From assembly GCF_023566315.1 (NCBI RefSeq), contig NZ_JAKNSU010000003.1: a stretch of 64,000 nt of DNA; one strand, 5' to 3'. The notes beneath the pieces were generated by a model. It searched no databases. It saw only the letters and a list, made by a program, of their open reading frames with translations, and had not been told where the DNA came from. Shown piece by piece: positions 41,706 to 51,626 of this stretch; within the stretch, counting starts at the first letter, position 1, and every line of letters begins with the position of its first letter. Source of the DNA: Edwardiiplasma whartonense. GTDB lineage: Bacteria > Bacillota_I > Bacilli_A > Mycoplasmatales > Mycoplasmataceae. Both the position numbers and the translations under genes were made by a program.

Positions 41706-42642
41706 TAAAAATCAAGAAAAAATTTATGATGTAGTTATTGTTGGGGGTGGTCCTGCTGGTTTAACTGCAGCAATCTATGCTGCTAGAGCAGGATTAAAGG
41801 TTATTATTTTAGAAAAAGAAGTTCCTGGAGGAAAAATGGTTAAAACTGCTGAAGTTGAAAACTACCCAGGATTTAATTCAATCCTTGGTCCTGATTTAGC
41901 GATGCGGATGTATGAACAGGCCACTAGTTTAGGAGCTGAATTTGAGTATGATGGTGTGCTTCATTTTACTAAACGGGATGATAACTTGTTTGAAGTCCAC
42001 ACTGTTCAACCAAACACTTTTTATACTAAAACCTTAATTATTGCTACGGGAACCTTAGAAAACAAGTTAGGCATTCCTGGTGAAGACCGCTTATATGGTA
42101 AAGGTGTCAGTTATTGTGCGGTGTGTGATGGTGCTTTTCACAAAGGTGGTGATGTTGCTGTGGTTGGTGGAGGCTACTCTGCTTTAAGTGAAGGAACTTA
42201 TTTAACTGCTTTTGTCAAAAACTTGTATGTCTTTGTGCGCAAGGATCATTTTAAAGCTGATGAATTTCAAGTTAGTTTATTAAAAGAAAAACCAGGGGTC
42301 CACTTTATTATGAATACGGTGGTAGAAGAAATCATTGGTACTGATAAAGTCGAAGCAATAAAAACAAAAAATTTAATCACTGGTGAGGTAAAGGAAGTTA
42401 AAGTTCAAGCAGTTTTCCCTTATATTGGTTCAAAACCAATTACTGATTTTATCCATTCTGAACTTAACTTAAAAGATGACCAAGGTTATTTAAAAGTTAA
42501 TGCGGATATGTCAACAATTATTCCTGGGTTATTTGGTGCTGGAGATGTGCGCGAAGTACCCTTACGCCAGATTGCCATCGCTTCTGGAGACGGAGCGTTA
42601 GCGGGGCAAATGGCTGTGGAGTACATTCAAAACTTGGGATAA
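41689..42642 (+). CDS. trxB: Thioredoxin-disulfide reductase
   Basis: FAD-dependent flavoenzyme that reduces thioredoxin with NADPH. The 317-residue protein has the FAD-binding VVIVGGGPAGLTAAIYAARAG, the redox CAVC (Cys143/Cys146) in SYCAVCDGAF, the second Rossmann motif VAVVGGGYSALSEG, and the C-terminal GLFGAGDVREVPLRQIAIASGDGALAG. Tyr-Ser in the NADP motif differs slightly from the common D-S. It begins inside the upstream lgt and ends with a strong terminator. Confidence 0.96.
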   Translation: MKNLTNKNQEKIYDVVIVGGGPAGLTAAIYAARAGLKVIILEKEVPGGKMVKTAEVENYPGFNSILGPDLAMRMYEQATSLGAEFEYDGVLHFTKRDDNLFEVHTVQPNTFYTKTLIIATGTLENKLGIPGEDRLYGKGVSYCAVCDGAFHKGGDVAVVGGGYSALSEGTYLTAFVKNLYVFVRKDHFKADEFQVSLLKEKPGVHFIMNTVVEEIIGTDKVEAIKTKNLITGEVKEVKVQAVFPYIGSKPITDFIHSELNLKDDQGYLKVNADMSTIIPGLFGAGDVREVPLRQIAIASGDGALAGQMAVEYIQNLG

Positions 42643-42666
42643 AAAACCAATCTTAGTAAATAAAAT

Positions 42667-42710
42667 TAAACCAAACTAAGTATTTTTAACTTAGTTTGGT
42701 TTTTTTTACG
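42667..42710 (+). terminator. Intrinsic terminator after trxB
   Basis: Stem of about 14-15 bp (42667-42681 with 42689-42703) followed by a run of T. Confidence 0.9.
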
Positions 42711-42800
42711 TTTTTCGTCAGTTTTAATTGCAAAAGATAAGTTCTTTTTATAAATTTATAGATATAACTAATTATAATAAATCTAAAGGAGGAATGAATA

Positions 42801-43103
42801 ATGTTTACAAAAGAAGAAATTGAACATTTGAAAAACTTAAAAGAAAAAGCTAAAAGAGAAGCTGCCGAAGCAGTTAAAATGGGATTGGAAGCAAAGAAAG
42901 CTTGAGAAAATGCTGAGTCTGTGAAGTCTGAAGCAGAATCAGTGAAAGCTGAATTTGATGCTTTATTAGAAAAAACTGAATTTTCTAACCAATGAAAGAA
43001 AAAAGCCGCTTCTGTCGAAACTCACGCAAATGAAATTAAAAAAGTAGTTGAGAAAGATTTTTCAAATCAATTCTCAGAACCAAAAACTGCAAAAACTAAA
43101 TAA
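42801..43103 (+). CDS. Small coiled-coil protein of unknown function
   Basis: A 100-residue soluble, Lys/Glu/Ala-rich protein that should be almost entirely helical; heptad-like stretches such as LEAKKAWENAESVKSEAESVK run through it. No signal peptide or membrane segment. It has an unusually strong ribosome-binding site (AAAGGAGG at 42785-42792), its own AT-rich promoter area (TATAAT 42773-42778) and its own terminator, so it is probably expressed as a single gene. Two TGA are Trp. I do not recognise a family; it resembles coiled-coil or apolipoprotein-like small proteins only in composition. Confidence 0.7.
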
Positions 43104-43110
43104 ACTAAAA

Positions 43111-43138
43111 AAAAGGAAGATAAAATCTTCCTTTTTTC
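43111..43138 (+). terminator. Intrinsic terminator after the small coiled-coil gene
   Basis: Perfect 11-bp stem (43111-43121 with 43125-43135), AAA loop, T-run. The next 150 bases, to 43286, hold no supportable gene. Confidence 0.85.
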
Positions 43139-43286
43139 TTTTGATGATTTCTAAATAAATAACTAATCATTATTGCTTCAATTGTTTGATGAGGGTTCTG
43201 ATAACATCAATCAGGTTGTTATGATCCATCCTTGGTTATGTTTATGTAAGTGCTTTTATTAATATTTTATGTCGTGATGAAATAAC

Positions 43287-43322
43287 AAAAAACCTTATCT
43301 TTGAACAATGATAAGGTTTTTT
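43287..43322. terminator. Terminator for the minus-strand gene at 43338 (symmetrical)
   Basis: 13-bp stem (43287-43299 with 43310-43322) flanked by A- and T-runs. Read on the minus strand it lies 16 bases after the stop codon. Confidence 0.8.
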
Positions 43323-43337
43323 AATATTTTTTAATGC

Positions 43338-43670
43338 TTAAACTTGAAAATTGTTTGCAGCTTCATCCATTCTGGTGTTAGTAGCATCACTGATTTTTGC
43401 TCGTTCATATTGATCAACCTTACCATTAGCAACGATTAATAGAACTCCAGAAATGATACTTAAAAAGAATAAAGCACAAACTCCTAATGTTAAACATTCA
43501 CTTGGCTCAGCAGCTAAACGTTTTTTATTGATGCTCATTGTCATTGGAATTGTTCATAGCATTGGAAGCAATAACGCTGCTGTAAGCACGGTGCTAAGAA
43601 TTGCAAATGCATAAGCTATTCCTAATAATGACTGGTAGGCACTAAGATATTTTTCTCGATTTTGGTACAT
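43338..43670 (-). CDS. Small two-helix membrane protein of unknown function
   Basis: A 110-residue protein with hydrophobic helices at about 12-42 and 62-84 and short polar ends (N-terminal MYQNREKYLSAYQSL; C-terminal DQYERAKISDATNTRMDEAANNF). AAAGGAG lies on the minus strand at about 43679-43685, and a minus-strand TATAAT at 43711-43716 gives a leader of about 35 bases. A single TGA is Trp. It is transcribed away from the second lgt. No family recognised. Confidence 0.75.
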
Positions 43671-43742
43671 AATAATTCTCCTTTATTTATACTCATTAAT
43701 ATTCTAATTGATTATAACAATACTTTCTAACCAGAGAATCGG

Positions 43743-43748
43743 TATAAT
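43743..43748 (+). promoter_or_regulatory. -10 box of the second lgt gene
   Basis: TATAAT, 29 bases before the GTG start, in the short divergent region shared with the minus-strand gene at 43338. Confidence 0.5.
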
Positions 43749-43776
43749 CAACAATAGAAAATAAGGAGTACTAAAG

Positions 43777-45222
43777 GTGATTGATTGAACTCAAGGTGAT
43801 AACTGACAAGATCCAGGAACCTGAACAATTAGTTCTGATTATGGGGGATGGTTTCATGTCTATGCGTTTACGATGACTCTGGGAATGATTCTTGCAGTTG
43901 GTTATAGTGCATTTAAGTTTTGAAAAAAAGGTATTCCTGTCACCCAATTGGCATGAGGAGTGATTGCGATTATTCCTATGTCGCTATTTGGAGCTTCAAT
44001 TTTTGGAAAGCTAAACGCTGATGGTCCTGGAGTTAATGCTAATGGAGTTGGGTTCTGAGGATTATTCGCCTTTTGACACGCAGGGATGGCTATTCATGGT
44101 GGGGTTTATGTTGGAACTTTAACTGGTTTAATTGTTTATGGAATTATGGGTCGTTACACTAAAGTTTCTTTATGAACTTATATGGACTGTATCATTCCCA
44201 ACATTTTGTTAGGGCAAGGTATTGGGCGGTGAGGAAACTTCTTTAACCACGAAGTGATGGGACCACCAGTGGGATCGGTATCTAGCAACCCACTTTCTTG
44301 GTTACCTCATTATATTCAAGTGAATACGCAATGAAGATATACTGGAGCAACTGGTCAAATAATTAACGGAATTAGTTTGCAAAATGGTCAAGTTTATCAA
44401 ATGGCACCAATCTTCTTCTATGAATCAATTGCTTTATTTATTGCTTGAGGTTTAATTACTTTTGTTTTGCCAAATATTGGGAAATGAATTGGTCCTAAAC
44501 CTTGAAAAAAACTTCCTAAAGAATATCACTTTAATGCTGGGCAAGGATGATTAAACTTTATTATGCCTTGAAAATACTCTGCTAAACAATTGGTTAAACA
44601 CCCAGAACGAAACCAAAGTTATTTTGTAATTTGAAACCAAGCTTTTTATAAAAAGCTTGAAACTGATCAAAAACCAACCTATGAGAAAGAGATTGCTAAA
44701 ATTAATCATAAGGGCGCTGGTTTAACTTCGCGTCGTTATCATAGTGGAAGAGCTTTAATTAAAGCAAACAATCCCCAAAAGTACTGGATTACTAAGGTTG
44801 GAGCAGAGGCTGGAGGGTACTTCTTAGCTTGAAATATCATCAGGTTTGCTTTAGAGTTGCAACGACCTTACGACCACTTGTTTATCATGTATGAAAAGAC
44901 ATTATCGTTAGTAATTATTATGCTGACAGCAGGACTGGGACTATTAATGATGATTCTTAGTCAAAATGTGATTGCTTGATTCTTCCGTCAACCAAATAAG
45001 TTGTATGAAAAAGAATACTTTGAAGCACCTCATCTTGATAAAGCGTACTTTTATTATTTGAGAAAATGATTAAACTTGAACAAAACTTCACAACCAAAGT
45101 CAAAAAAGAAGCAAACTAATTCAAGTAAACAAGAACAAATCAAACAGAGAAAAAAACTTTCTAAAGAAGATAAGGCAGCGCAAAAACTTGCTAAAATGCA
45201 AAAAAAGAAAACTAATGATTAG
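43777..45222 (+). CDS. lgt: Prolipoprotein diacylglyceryl transferase (intact active-site motif)
   Basis: Transfers diacylglycerol to the lipobox cysteine, the first step in lipoprotein maturation. The 481-residue protein keeps GMAIHGGVYVG (His107) and GRWGNFFNHE (Arg151, Asn154). A cytoplasmic insert of about 110 residues precedes the last two helices (AWNIIRFALELQ with the C-terminal Arg; YEKTLSLVIIMLTAGLGLL), and a very basic tail of about 65 residues ends the protein. Many TGA codons (over 20) are Trp, so it is invisible to standard-code gene finding. GTG 43777 has AAGGAG ten bases upstream. whiA follows after 11 bases. Confidence 0.93.
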
Positions 45223-45233
45223 GATGTGAATTG

Positions 45234-46175
45234 ATGTCATTTGCTTTAGAAGTTAAAGAAGAAATTGTTTCTCATACTTTCAGTGACGCTCAAGAACAAG
45301 CTTTTTTGTGTGGTTTTATTAAATACAACGGTGAGTTAATTTATTCTGATAACTTATTAAAGCTGCACATTAGCACGATTAGTAACAAGATTGCGCGAAC
45401 TTTATTAACTTTTGTTAAAAAACACTATCAAGGTGAGGTTTTAATTTCAATTACTCAATCTCAAACTTTAAAGAAACAAAAAGTTTATCATTTAACTTTA
45501 AATGGTGAAGTGAAAAACTTTTTGATCCAATTAAACATCATTGATACTAGACAAAGTAAGGTTATTGTCCTTGATCAAGAAATTCTTAGTCATTCTGATT
45601 TATTGCGTTCATATGTGGCGGGAATGTTTGTAGCGATTGGTTCAGTTAATGCGCCCCAGTCTTATTACCATTTGGAGTTAAGATTTCGAGAAAATGCTGA
45701 TGCGCTTTATTTTCAAAGTTTAATGCACAATCAGGGTTTTAATTTTAAACTGTTAAACCGTAAAAATCAGATTTATCTGACTTATTTAAAGAAAGCAACG
45801 TTGATTTCTGATTTTTTGAAATTTATTGATGCAGGATTAAGTGTAATGAAATTTGAAAACGAACGCATTTCACGAGACATGGTTAATAGCATTAACCGAA
45901 TTTCTAATATTGATATTTCTAACCAAGCAAAGGTGTTAAAAACTGCTGAAGAACAAGTAAAACAAATTACTTACATTAAACAACACCATCAAATGCAAAA
46001 GTTAAGCGAGAAAGCAAACGTTTTAGCAAATTTAAGGTTAAGATTTCCTGAATCGTCATATGTGGAGTTAGAGAGTGAGATGCAAAAAAAAGGTTTTGTG
46101 ATTACTAAGTCTGGGATTGCTAATCTTTTTAAAAACATTGAAAAACTTTATCACGAAATTTATAAAGATGATTAG
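45234..46175 (+). CDS. whiA: DNA-binding protein WhiA
   Basis: A 313-residue WhiA-family protein, a widespread Gram-positive regulator that in Bacillus affects division and chromosome segregation. It has the N-terminal SFALEVKEEIVSH segment, the two-part degenerate LAGLIDADG homing-endonuclease-like fold (FLCGFIKYNGEL; RSYVAGMFVAIGSVNAPQ), and the C-terminal helix-turn-helix with LAEVA-type sequence and RFPESSYVELESEM...KSGIANLFKNIEKL. ATG at 45234 is preferred to TTG 45231; AGGA lies nine bases upstream. Confidence 0.95.
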   Translation: MSFALEVKEEIVSHTFSDAQEQAFLCGFIKYNGELIYSDNLLKLHISTISNKIARTLLTFVKKHYQGEVLISITQSQTLKKQKVYHLTLNGEVKNFLIQLNIIDTRQSKVIVLDQEILSHSDLLRSYVAGMFVAIGSVNAPQSYYHLELRFRENADALYFQSLMHNQGFNFKLLNRKNQIYLTYLKKATLISDFLKFIDAGLSVMKFENERISRDMVNSINRISNIDISNQAKVLKTAEEQVKQITYIKQHHQMQKLSEKANVLANLRLRFPESSYVELESEMQKKGFVITKSGIANLFKNIEKLYHEIYKDD

Positions 46176-46209
46176 TAAACAAAAAAGTGTTGTTTCAATT
46201 TATTTTAGA

Positions 46210-46215
46210 TATAAT
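46210..46215 (+). promoter_or_regulatory. -10 box of the XRE regulator gene
   Basis: TATAAT 31 bases before the ATG, no strong -35. Confidence 0.45.
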
Positions 46216-46245
46216 TAAATCAGCAAAAAGAAAGGGGTAATAAGG

Positions 46246-46476
46246 ATGACTAAAGAAATAAAAAAAGAAGACATCGTCGGGATTCTTGGTCAAAATATGC
46301 GAAACCTCCGAACTAAGGAAAACATTACTCAAGAAGAATTGAGTTTTCGTTCAGGATTACACCGCAATTACATCTCTGATACTGAACGGGGAACTAGAAA
46401 TATTTCTCTAAAAGCAGTTGAAAAGATTGCTAAGGGATTAAATGTTGAGTTAGCTGAGCTTTTTAAAAAAGGATAA
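46246..46476 (+). CDS. XRE-family helix-turn-helix regulator
   Basis: A 76-residue single-domain DNA-binding protein of the Cro/CI type: LGQNMRNLRTKENITQEELSFRSGLHRNYISDTERG followed by the last helices of the fold. The recognition helix is about GLHRNYISDTER. It has its own promoter, AAAGGGG ribosome-binding site and terminator. Targets are unknown. It resembles the small XRE proteins that accompany restriction-modification systems, but no such system lies nearby. Confidence 0.92.
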   Translation: MTKEIKKEDIVGILGQNMRNLRTKENITQEELSFRSGLHRNYISDTERGTRNISLKAVEKIAKGLNVELAELFKKG

Positions 46477-46488
46477 TTAACTAATTTT

Positions 46489-46527
46489 AAAAGACCAAAC
46501 CATTAAAAAGAGGTTGGTCTTTTTTTG
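46489..46527 (+). terminator. Intrinsic terminator after the XRE gene
   Basis: Arms 46489-46501 and 46512-46523, one bulge, T-run. Confidence 0.85.
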
Positions 46528-46624
46528 ACTAGTAGCATTAATAAAAATTAAAGGCCAGGTTTAATTAAGTACAAAAATATAGTAGAATTACAATTAGTTT
46601 TAAAAGGAGAGGAGGGTTATTTCT

Positions 46625-46918
46625 ATGGGCGCATTATTAGCAAGTAATGGGGCAAATTATACGGCAAATCGAATTATTTTAGGGTTTGAAATTGCGATTA
46701 TGATTGTTGCTGTAGCCATGATTGTAATTGGTTTATTACAGAATAAAAAATCACAAACTGGTTTAAGTGCATTAAATGGTGGAAACGAAGAGTTATTTAT
46801 CAATTCTAAAGAACGTGGTGCAGATAAGGTCTTTTCAATCTGGATGTTGTCTTTAGGAATAGTTTTCTTTGTCATCACTTTAGTTATATGTATCTTAACA
46901 AACACTATTTTAAAGTAG
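46625..46918 (+). CDS. secG: Preprotein translocase subunit SecG
   Basis: Small accessory subunit of the SecYEG channel. The 97-residue protein has two helices (about 16-38 and 70-94) and the typical polar loop, QNKKSQTGLSALNGGNEELFINSKERGADKV, matching the SecG pattern of Gly-Leu-Ser/Gly-Gly-x-Glu-x-Leu-Phe and Lys-x-Arg-Gly. The neighbours secG-rnr-smpB-ssrA are the conserved Firmicute order. Ribosome-binding site is AGGAGAGGAGGG. Confidence 0.88.
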   Translation: MGALLASNGANYTANRIILGFEIAIMIVAVAMIVIGLLQNKKSQTGLSALNGGNEELFINSKERGADKVFSIWMLSLGIVFFVITLVICILTNTILK

Positions 46919-46928
46919 TGTTTTTTAC
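46900..46928 (+). terminator. Terminator or attenuator at the end of secG
   Basis: 8-bp stem (46900-46907 with 46916-46923) plus T-run, overlapping the secG stop and lying 35 bases before rnr; partial read-through into rnr is likely. Confidence 0.65.
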
Positions 46929-46962
46929 TTTTTAATTACCAGAAGGAGAGTTTAGTATCAGC

Positions 46963-49104
46963 ATGATGGAAACCAAAATTATTAATTTATTAAAGAAACA
47001 TGAGAAGAAGCTGCCTTTAACGATTTTAGAGCGAAACTTAAAGGCTAATTCAAACGAGCTTTTGAATCTTTTAAAAGAAATGGATGAGCAAAATCTGATT
47101 GCTTTAACTCCCGATTTTAATGTTTATTTAATTGATCAAGAACCTTACTTTAAGGGTCATGTTAAAATGCATCCCAAAGGTTTTGGATTTGTGACAAATT
47201 TTCACGATTTAGAGGGTGATGATTTTTTTATTCCCCCAGTAAATTTAAATAATGCCATTAGTGGTGATGTTGTTGTTTATCGAATTCAAAAAGATAATTA
47301 TCAAGAACACGATCCTGCCATTCCACCCCGATTTAAAGCAGGTGTAGCTGAAGTTTCTAGTCGAGAAAAAGAATTTTTGGTTGGAGAATTAAAAAAATCA
47401 AGCGATGAAAGGTTTCTTGATTTAATCCCAACTGATCAAAGTTTAAGTTCGTTTCGAGTAGTAATGGTTAACAAAAAAGATTTTCACTTAGATGCAAATT
47501 TATTGTTAAAGGCAAAGATTTTACGGAGTGAAGGTCGCAAGTTGTTTGTCAGAATTATTAAAGTTATTGGTAATGCTTTAAAAGCATCAGACCGAATCAT
47601 TGCGATTGCTGAAGAATTCAACATCAAGATTGATTTTAATAAAAATACTTTAAATGAAGCACAAAAGGTTGCTCTAACTCCTGATAACCAAAGTGAAGAA
47701 TTGAATAAGAGAACCAAGCAAAGTTTGATTGGTAAAACGATGGTGACAATTGATGGGGTTGACTCTAAGGATTTGGATGATTCAATTGGGGTTGAAAAAA
47801 TTGATGACCAACATTATCGCTTAACTGTCGCAATTGCTGATGTTGCGCACTATGTTCAACCAAAAACCTTCTTAGACAAAGAGGCGTTAATGCGGGGAAA
47901 TTCAACTTATTTGGTCGATACTGTGATTCCGATGCTTCCAGAGGTTTTATCTAATGGGGTTTGTTCATTAAACCCAAATGAAAAGAAGTTTGTTCTGGTT
48001 TGTGAAATGGTTTTTGACTTAACGGGAAAAATGGTTGAGAAACAAATTTATGAAAGCGTCATGATTTCAGTTGACCGCTTAAATTACAATCAGGTAAATG
48101 AGTATTATGCTACAAAAACGATTAGTGCTAGTAAAGAAGTCCAAACAATGCTAAATCATGCTTTTGAATTGCACCACATTTTAAATAAAGAGCGAATTGC
48201 TCGTGGCACAATCAACTTTGAAATTCGTGAACCTAAAGTTATTTTAGATGATAATGCCAATGTTGTGGAGATTAGTTCACGAACAAGTGGAGAAAGTGAA
48301 AAGTTGATTGAGAACTTTATGGTAAGTGCCAACGAAGCGGTTGCTACAACAATTTATGAAAAAGAATTACCTTTTATTTACCGAAATCATGGTCGTCCTG
48401 AAGCTGAAAAATTATTAGAATGGTATGCTACTTTAATTAACTTTGGAATTGATGTAAAGTTAACTGATAAACAAAAACTTGATCCTAAAAACTTGAATCA
48501 TACACTAAAGCAAATCGATCAACAGATTACTGATTCTTTAGAAGTAGAACTCTTAAACCTAAGTTTGTTGCGATACATGGACAAAGCAAAGTATGGTTTA
48601 ATTAACATTGGTCATTTTGGTTTAGCTTCGAAGTGCTACACGCACTTTACTTCGCCAATTCGTCGCTACAGTGATTTAATTGTTCACCGTTATTTGAAAC
48701 AATATTTAGTTAAACAAGAAACTGATGCTTGAAAATTAGAGCAAAATGCTGCTTTTGTGGAAAAAGCGAGTTTAATCATTAATGATACTGAACAAAGTTC
48801 AATTGATACTGAACGTGAAGTGATTAAGGTTTGCATGGTGGAATATATGCAAGATAAAGTGGGTCAAGAATTCATTGGTGTGGTAGTAACAGCTTTAAAG
48901 TTTGGTACCTTTATTCAGTTAGAAAATATGGTCGAAGGTTTAGTGCATATTTCTGAATTTCCTCAGGGAACCTCTTATAATGAAAAGAGTCAAAGTTTAA
49001 TTACTCCCCAAAATAAGATTTACAAGATGGGAGATAAGGTTAAAGTTAAACTAATAAAAGCGGATTTACCAACTCGCAAAATTGATTTCCAGTTTGTTAA
49101 TTAG
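46963..49104 (+). CDS. rnr: Ribonuclease R
   Basis: Processive 3'-5' exoribonuclease for structured RNA, and the only such enzyme in many Mollicutes. The 713-residue protein has an N-terminal winged-helix/cold-shock part (KGHVKMHPKGFGFVTN), the RNB catalytic domain (TIDGVDSKDLDDSIGV with the metal-binding aspartates, AHYVQPKTFLDKEA, RGNSTYLVDTVIPMLPEVLSNGVCSLNP, HFTSPIRRYSDLIVHR) and a C-terminal S1 domain (about 628-705). AAGGAGAG precedes ATG 46963. smpB follows directly. Confidence 0.96.
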
Positions 49105-49118
49105 AAAAGGTGAAAACA

Positions 49119-49571
49119 ATGGGTATGAAAATTATTGTCACTAATAAAAAGGCACGGTTTAATTACGAAGTGATTGATAGTGTTGAGGCAGGAATTAGTT
49201 TAACTGGTAGTGAAGTAAAATCAATTCGCCAAGGCGATGTTTCAATTAATGAAGCGTTTGTTTTAATTCGAAAACAAGAAGCGTTTATTATTAATATGAA
49301 TATTAAAAGATATGAACATTCTACTAATACCCCTACTAAGTTAGATCCTAGTCGCACTAGAAAATTATTGTTACATAAAACAGAAATTAACCGTTTATTA
49401 AAAAGGGTTCAAGAAGAAAAATTAACCCTAGTTCCTGGAAAGTTATATTGAACTAATAATCGGGTTAAATTAGAGGTTATTTTAGGAAAAGGAAAGAAAC
49501 TTCACGACAAACGTCAAACAATTAAAGAACGCGATTCTCAACGAGAAATTAATAAGGGTTATAAACGATAA
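49119..49571 (+). CDS. smpB: SsrA-binding protein SmpB
   Basis: Binds tmRNA and carries it to stalled ribosomes. The 150-residue protein has NKKARFNYEVIDSVEAGISLTGSEVKSIRQG, NIKRYEHSTN, RTRKLLLHKTEI and the C-terminal basic tail (GKGKKLHDKRQTIKERDSQREINKGYKR) that enters the mRNA channel. ATG 49119 fits AAAAGG at 49105-49110. It lies directly before its partner ssrA. Confidence 0.96.
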
Positions 49572-49609
49572 GCCTGAGATTTAGCCCACTTTTTTGCAGT
49601 GACTTTTGC

Positions 49610-49638
49610 TTGTTAAATGCCTAATTTTCGCATAAAAT
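49610..49638 (+). promoter_or_regulatory. Promoter of ssrA
   Basis: TTGTTA at 49610-49615 and TAAAAT at 49633-49638 with a 17-base spacer, about 28 bases before the mature tmRNA 5' end. It is the best -35/-10 pair in this window. Confidence 0.65.
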
Positions 49639-49666
49639 AAGAGTGTGATTTCAATTAGATCATCAC

Positions 49667-50080
49667 GGGGGTGTCCTGGTTTCGACAGGATATCTGTTGT
49701 CTATAACAGCAGTGGTCTGGTAAACCTAAAGACTACTAGGTTTGATTAAACGCAAACAAAAAAGAAGAAAAATTTGAAATGCCAGCATTTATGATGACAA
49801 ACAATCAAGCTGGGGCAGTTTTATTAACTGCTTAATCCAACTTTAATTTAAGTTAAACATTTCTAAGGGTAGTAGTTTTAGTCGGTTAATTATTATCTTT
49901 TTACCCAATCGATTCCGAAGTTATGATTGCAATAAATAGCTTTTAAATACCATTGCAAATGATTCTTTAATCCTTTGTTGATTTCAGTTAATTAATCATC
50001 AGTTAGGAAAGCAAATAAACTTGTAGACGTTATAGACAAGGGTTTCTTGGACGCGGGTTCAATTCCCGCCATCTCCACCA
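49667..50080 (+). ncRNA. ssrA: Transfer-messenger RNA (tmRNA)
   Basis: Rescues ribosomes stalled on broken mRNA. The 5' end GGGGGTG (49667-49673) pairs with CATCTCC (50070-50076) as acceptor stem, with encoded ACCA at 50077-50080. The tRNA-like 5' part reads TCCTGGTTTCGACAGG and the T-arm is GCGGGTTCAATTCCCGC. The tag frame runs from GCA 49752 to TAA 49833-49835, encoding 27 residues that begin ANKKEEKFEM, continue PAFMMTNNQAG and end AVLLTA. The EMPAFMM core resembles Spiroplasma tags as I remember them; the hydrophobic end is the protease signal. Confidence 0.95.
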
Positions 50081-50104
50081 AATGCTGAATTCAGCACCAT
50101 CAAG

Positions 50105-50142
50105 ACAAGACATGCACAAGCAAATGATGTCTTGTTTTTTTA
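50105..50142 (+). terminator. Intrinsic terminator after ssrA
   Basis: 9-bp stem (50105-50113 with 50127-50135) and seven T. Confidence 0.85.
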
Positions 50143-50185
50143 TTTTTGATAGAATTAACAGAAGTATTAACAAAGGAAAATTTTA

Positions 50186-51607
50186 ATGAAAGAATTGAGC
50201 GAACTCACTTTAGAGATCCAAAAAGTTTTACAAACCCATGATAAAAAAAGAATTAATAAGTTATTTAACACGTACCAAGATGTTGATATTGCTAGTGCTT
50301 TAAACCAGTTAGATGATGAAGCTGAGATTATTGCTACTTTTGAATTGATTAATAAGAAATATCAAACTACCTTATTTCCTTATTTAAACTTAGAAACTCA
50401 AGAATTATTGGTAAAGAATTTAAATAACAATGATTTAAAGCTTTTAGTTAACAATATTTATAGTGATGACTTGGTTGATTTAATTGATGATTTACACAAA
50501 GATGATGTTAAAAAAGTTCTTGATTTAACTAGTGCTGAAAAGCGCTTAGAATTAAATAATATTCTTCAACACGACGAACAAACTGCTGGAGGAATTATGA
50601 GTGTTAACTTTTTAAAGTTACCCCAAACTTTGACAGTCTCAGAAGCAATTAAAGCAGTCCAAGCTGTTCATGATAAGGTTGAAAATGTTGATGATTTATT
50701 CATTGTTGATGACTTTGAAACTTTGGTAGGACAAATCCAGCTGAAAGACCTACTGTTCAATGATAGTGAAGCTAAGTTGGAAACCATTATGAATACAGCA
50801 GTAGTTTCAACAAAAATTGATAAAGACCAAGAAGAAGTTGCTCAAGTTTTTAAACGTTATGATTTGAATAGTTTGCCTGTAGTTACTCTTGATAATAAGT
50901 TAGCAGGAGTAATTGCGATTGATGATGTGGTTGATGTAATTGAACGAGAAACTACTGAAGATTTACAACGTTTTGCTGGGATTACACCATTCAACGATGA
51001 TGATCCTTTCAAACAAAGAATTGGGGGAATGTTTCTTTCTCGTTTAATTTGACTGGGTGGGGGAATGTTGTTTGCCACGATTGTGCAAATTTTATTAGTC
51101 GTTTTTTTCAATGACTATGGCTTAAATCTCGCTGATTTAGGAACAGTTAATGATGCTAAGTATGGGGTTATTTATTTGTATGTTCCGTTAGTTTTTGTTT
51201 TAATGGGAGTTTGTGGAATTGGTGTGAACCAATCAACAAGTAATGTTGTTCGCGCGTTGTCAATTAATGATGATCATAAAAAACTGCGTCGTTTAGTCTT
51301 TAAAGAAATGTTAACTTCTTTAATTGTTAGTGTTGTGATGGTTGTTTTAAATATCTTACGATTAGTAATCTTCTATGCAATTCAATTCAATGACATCAAA
51401 AGTCAAGGTTTATGAGATGCGGTTTTAGCCAGCAGTGTAACTTTGATTCTTGGTATTCTTTTAAGTGGATTATTAGGATCGCTATTACCAATTGGGGCTA
51501 AAAAACTCAAACGTGATCCTTCATTAGTTTCTTCTCCACTAATGATTGGCATTATTACTATTGTTGTTTGTGCGATTTTCTTTGGTTTAGGACTAGCGTT
51601 TTACTAA
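50186..51607 (+). CDS. mgtE: Magnesium transporter MgtE
   Basis: Main Mg2+ channel, gated by cytosolic Mg2+. The 473-residue protein has the N-terminal helical domain (1-130), two CBS domains (TAGGIMSVNFLKLP through DDVVDVIERETTEDLQRFAG, about 135-275) and five helices in the C-terminal third, with PLVFVLMGVCGIGVNQSTSNVVRAL as the conserved pore helix (usually GGNAGNQ). The pore motif reads CGIGVNQST, a variant of the usual sequence. Two TGA codons are Trp. No M-box riboswitch is visible upstream. Confidence 0.93.
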
Positions 51608-51626
51608 AAAATAGAGAGAGAAAAAC

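Noticed and set aside
43170..43229. Minus-strand mini-frame MDHNNLIDVIRTLIKQLKQ.
   Set aside because: Protein-like, but its AAGG abuts the ATG with no spacing and no promoter or terminator serves it; at most a gene remnant.
42643..50185. Possible tRNA genes in the longer gaps.
   Set aside because: No T-arm plus acceptor combination was found apart from the tRNA-like end of ssrA.
50143..50185. Mg2+ (M-box) riboswitch before mgtE.
   Set aside because: Only 43 bases separate the ssrA terminator from mgtE, too short for the roughly 150-base M-box.
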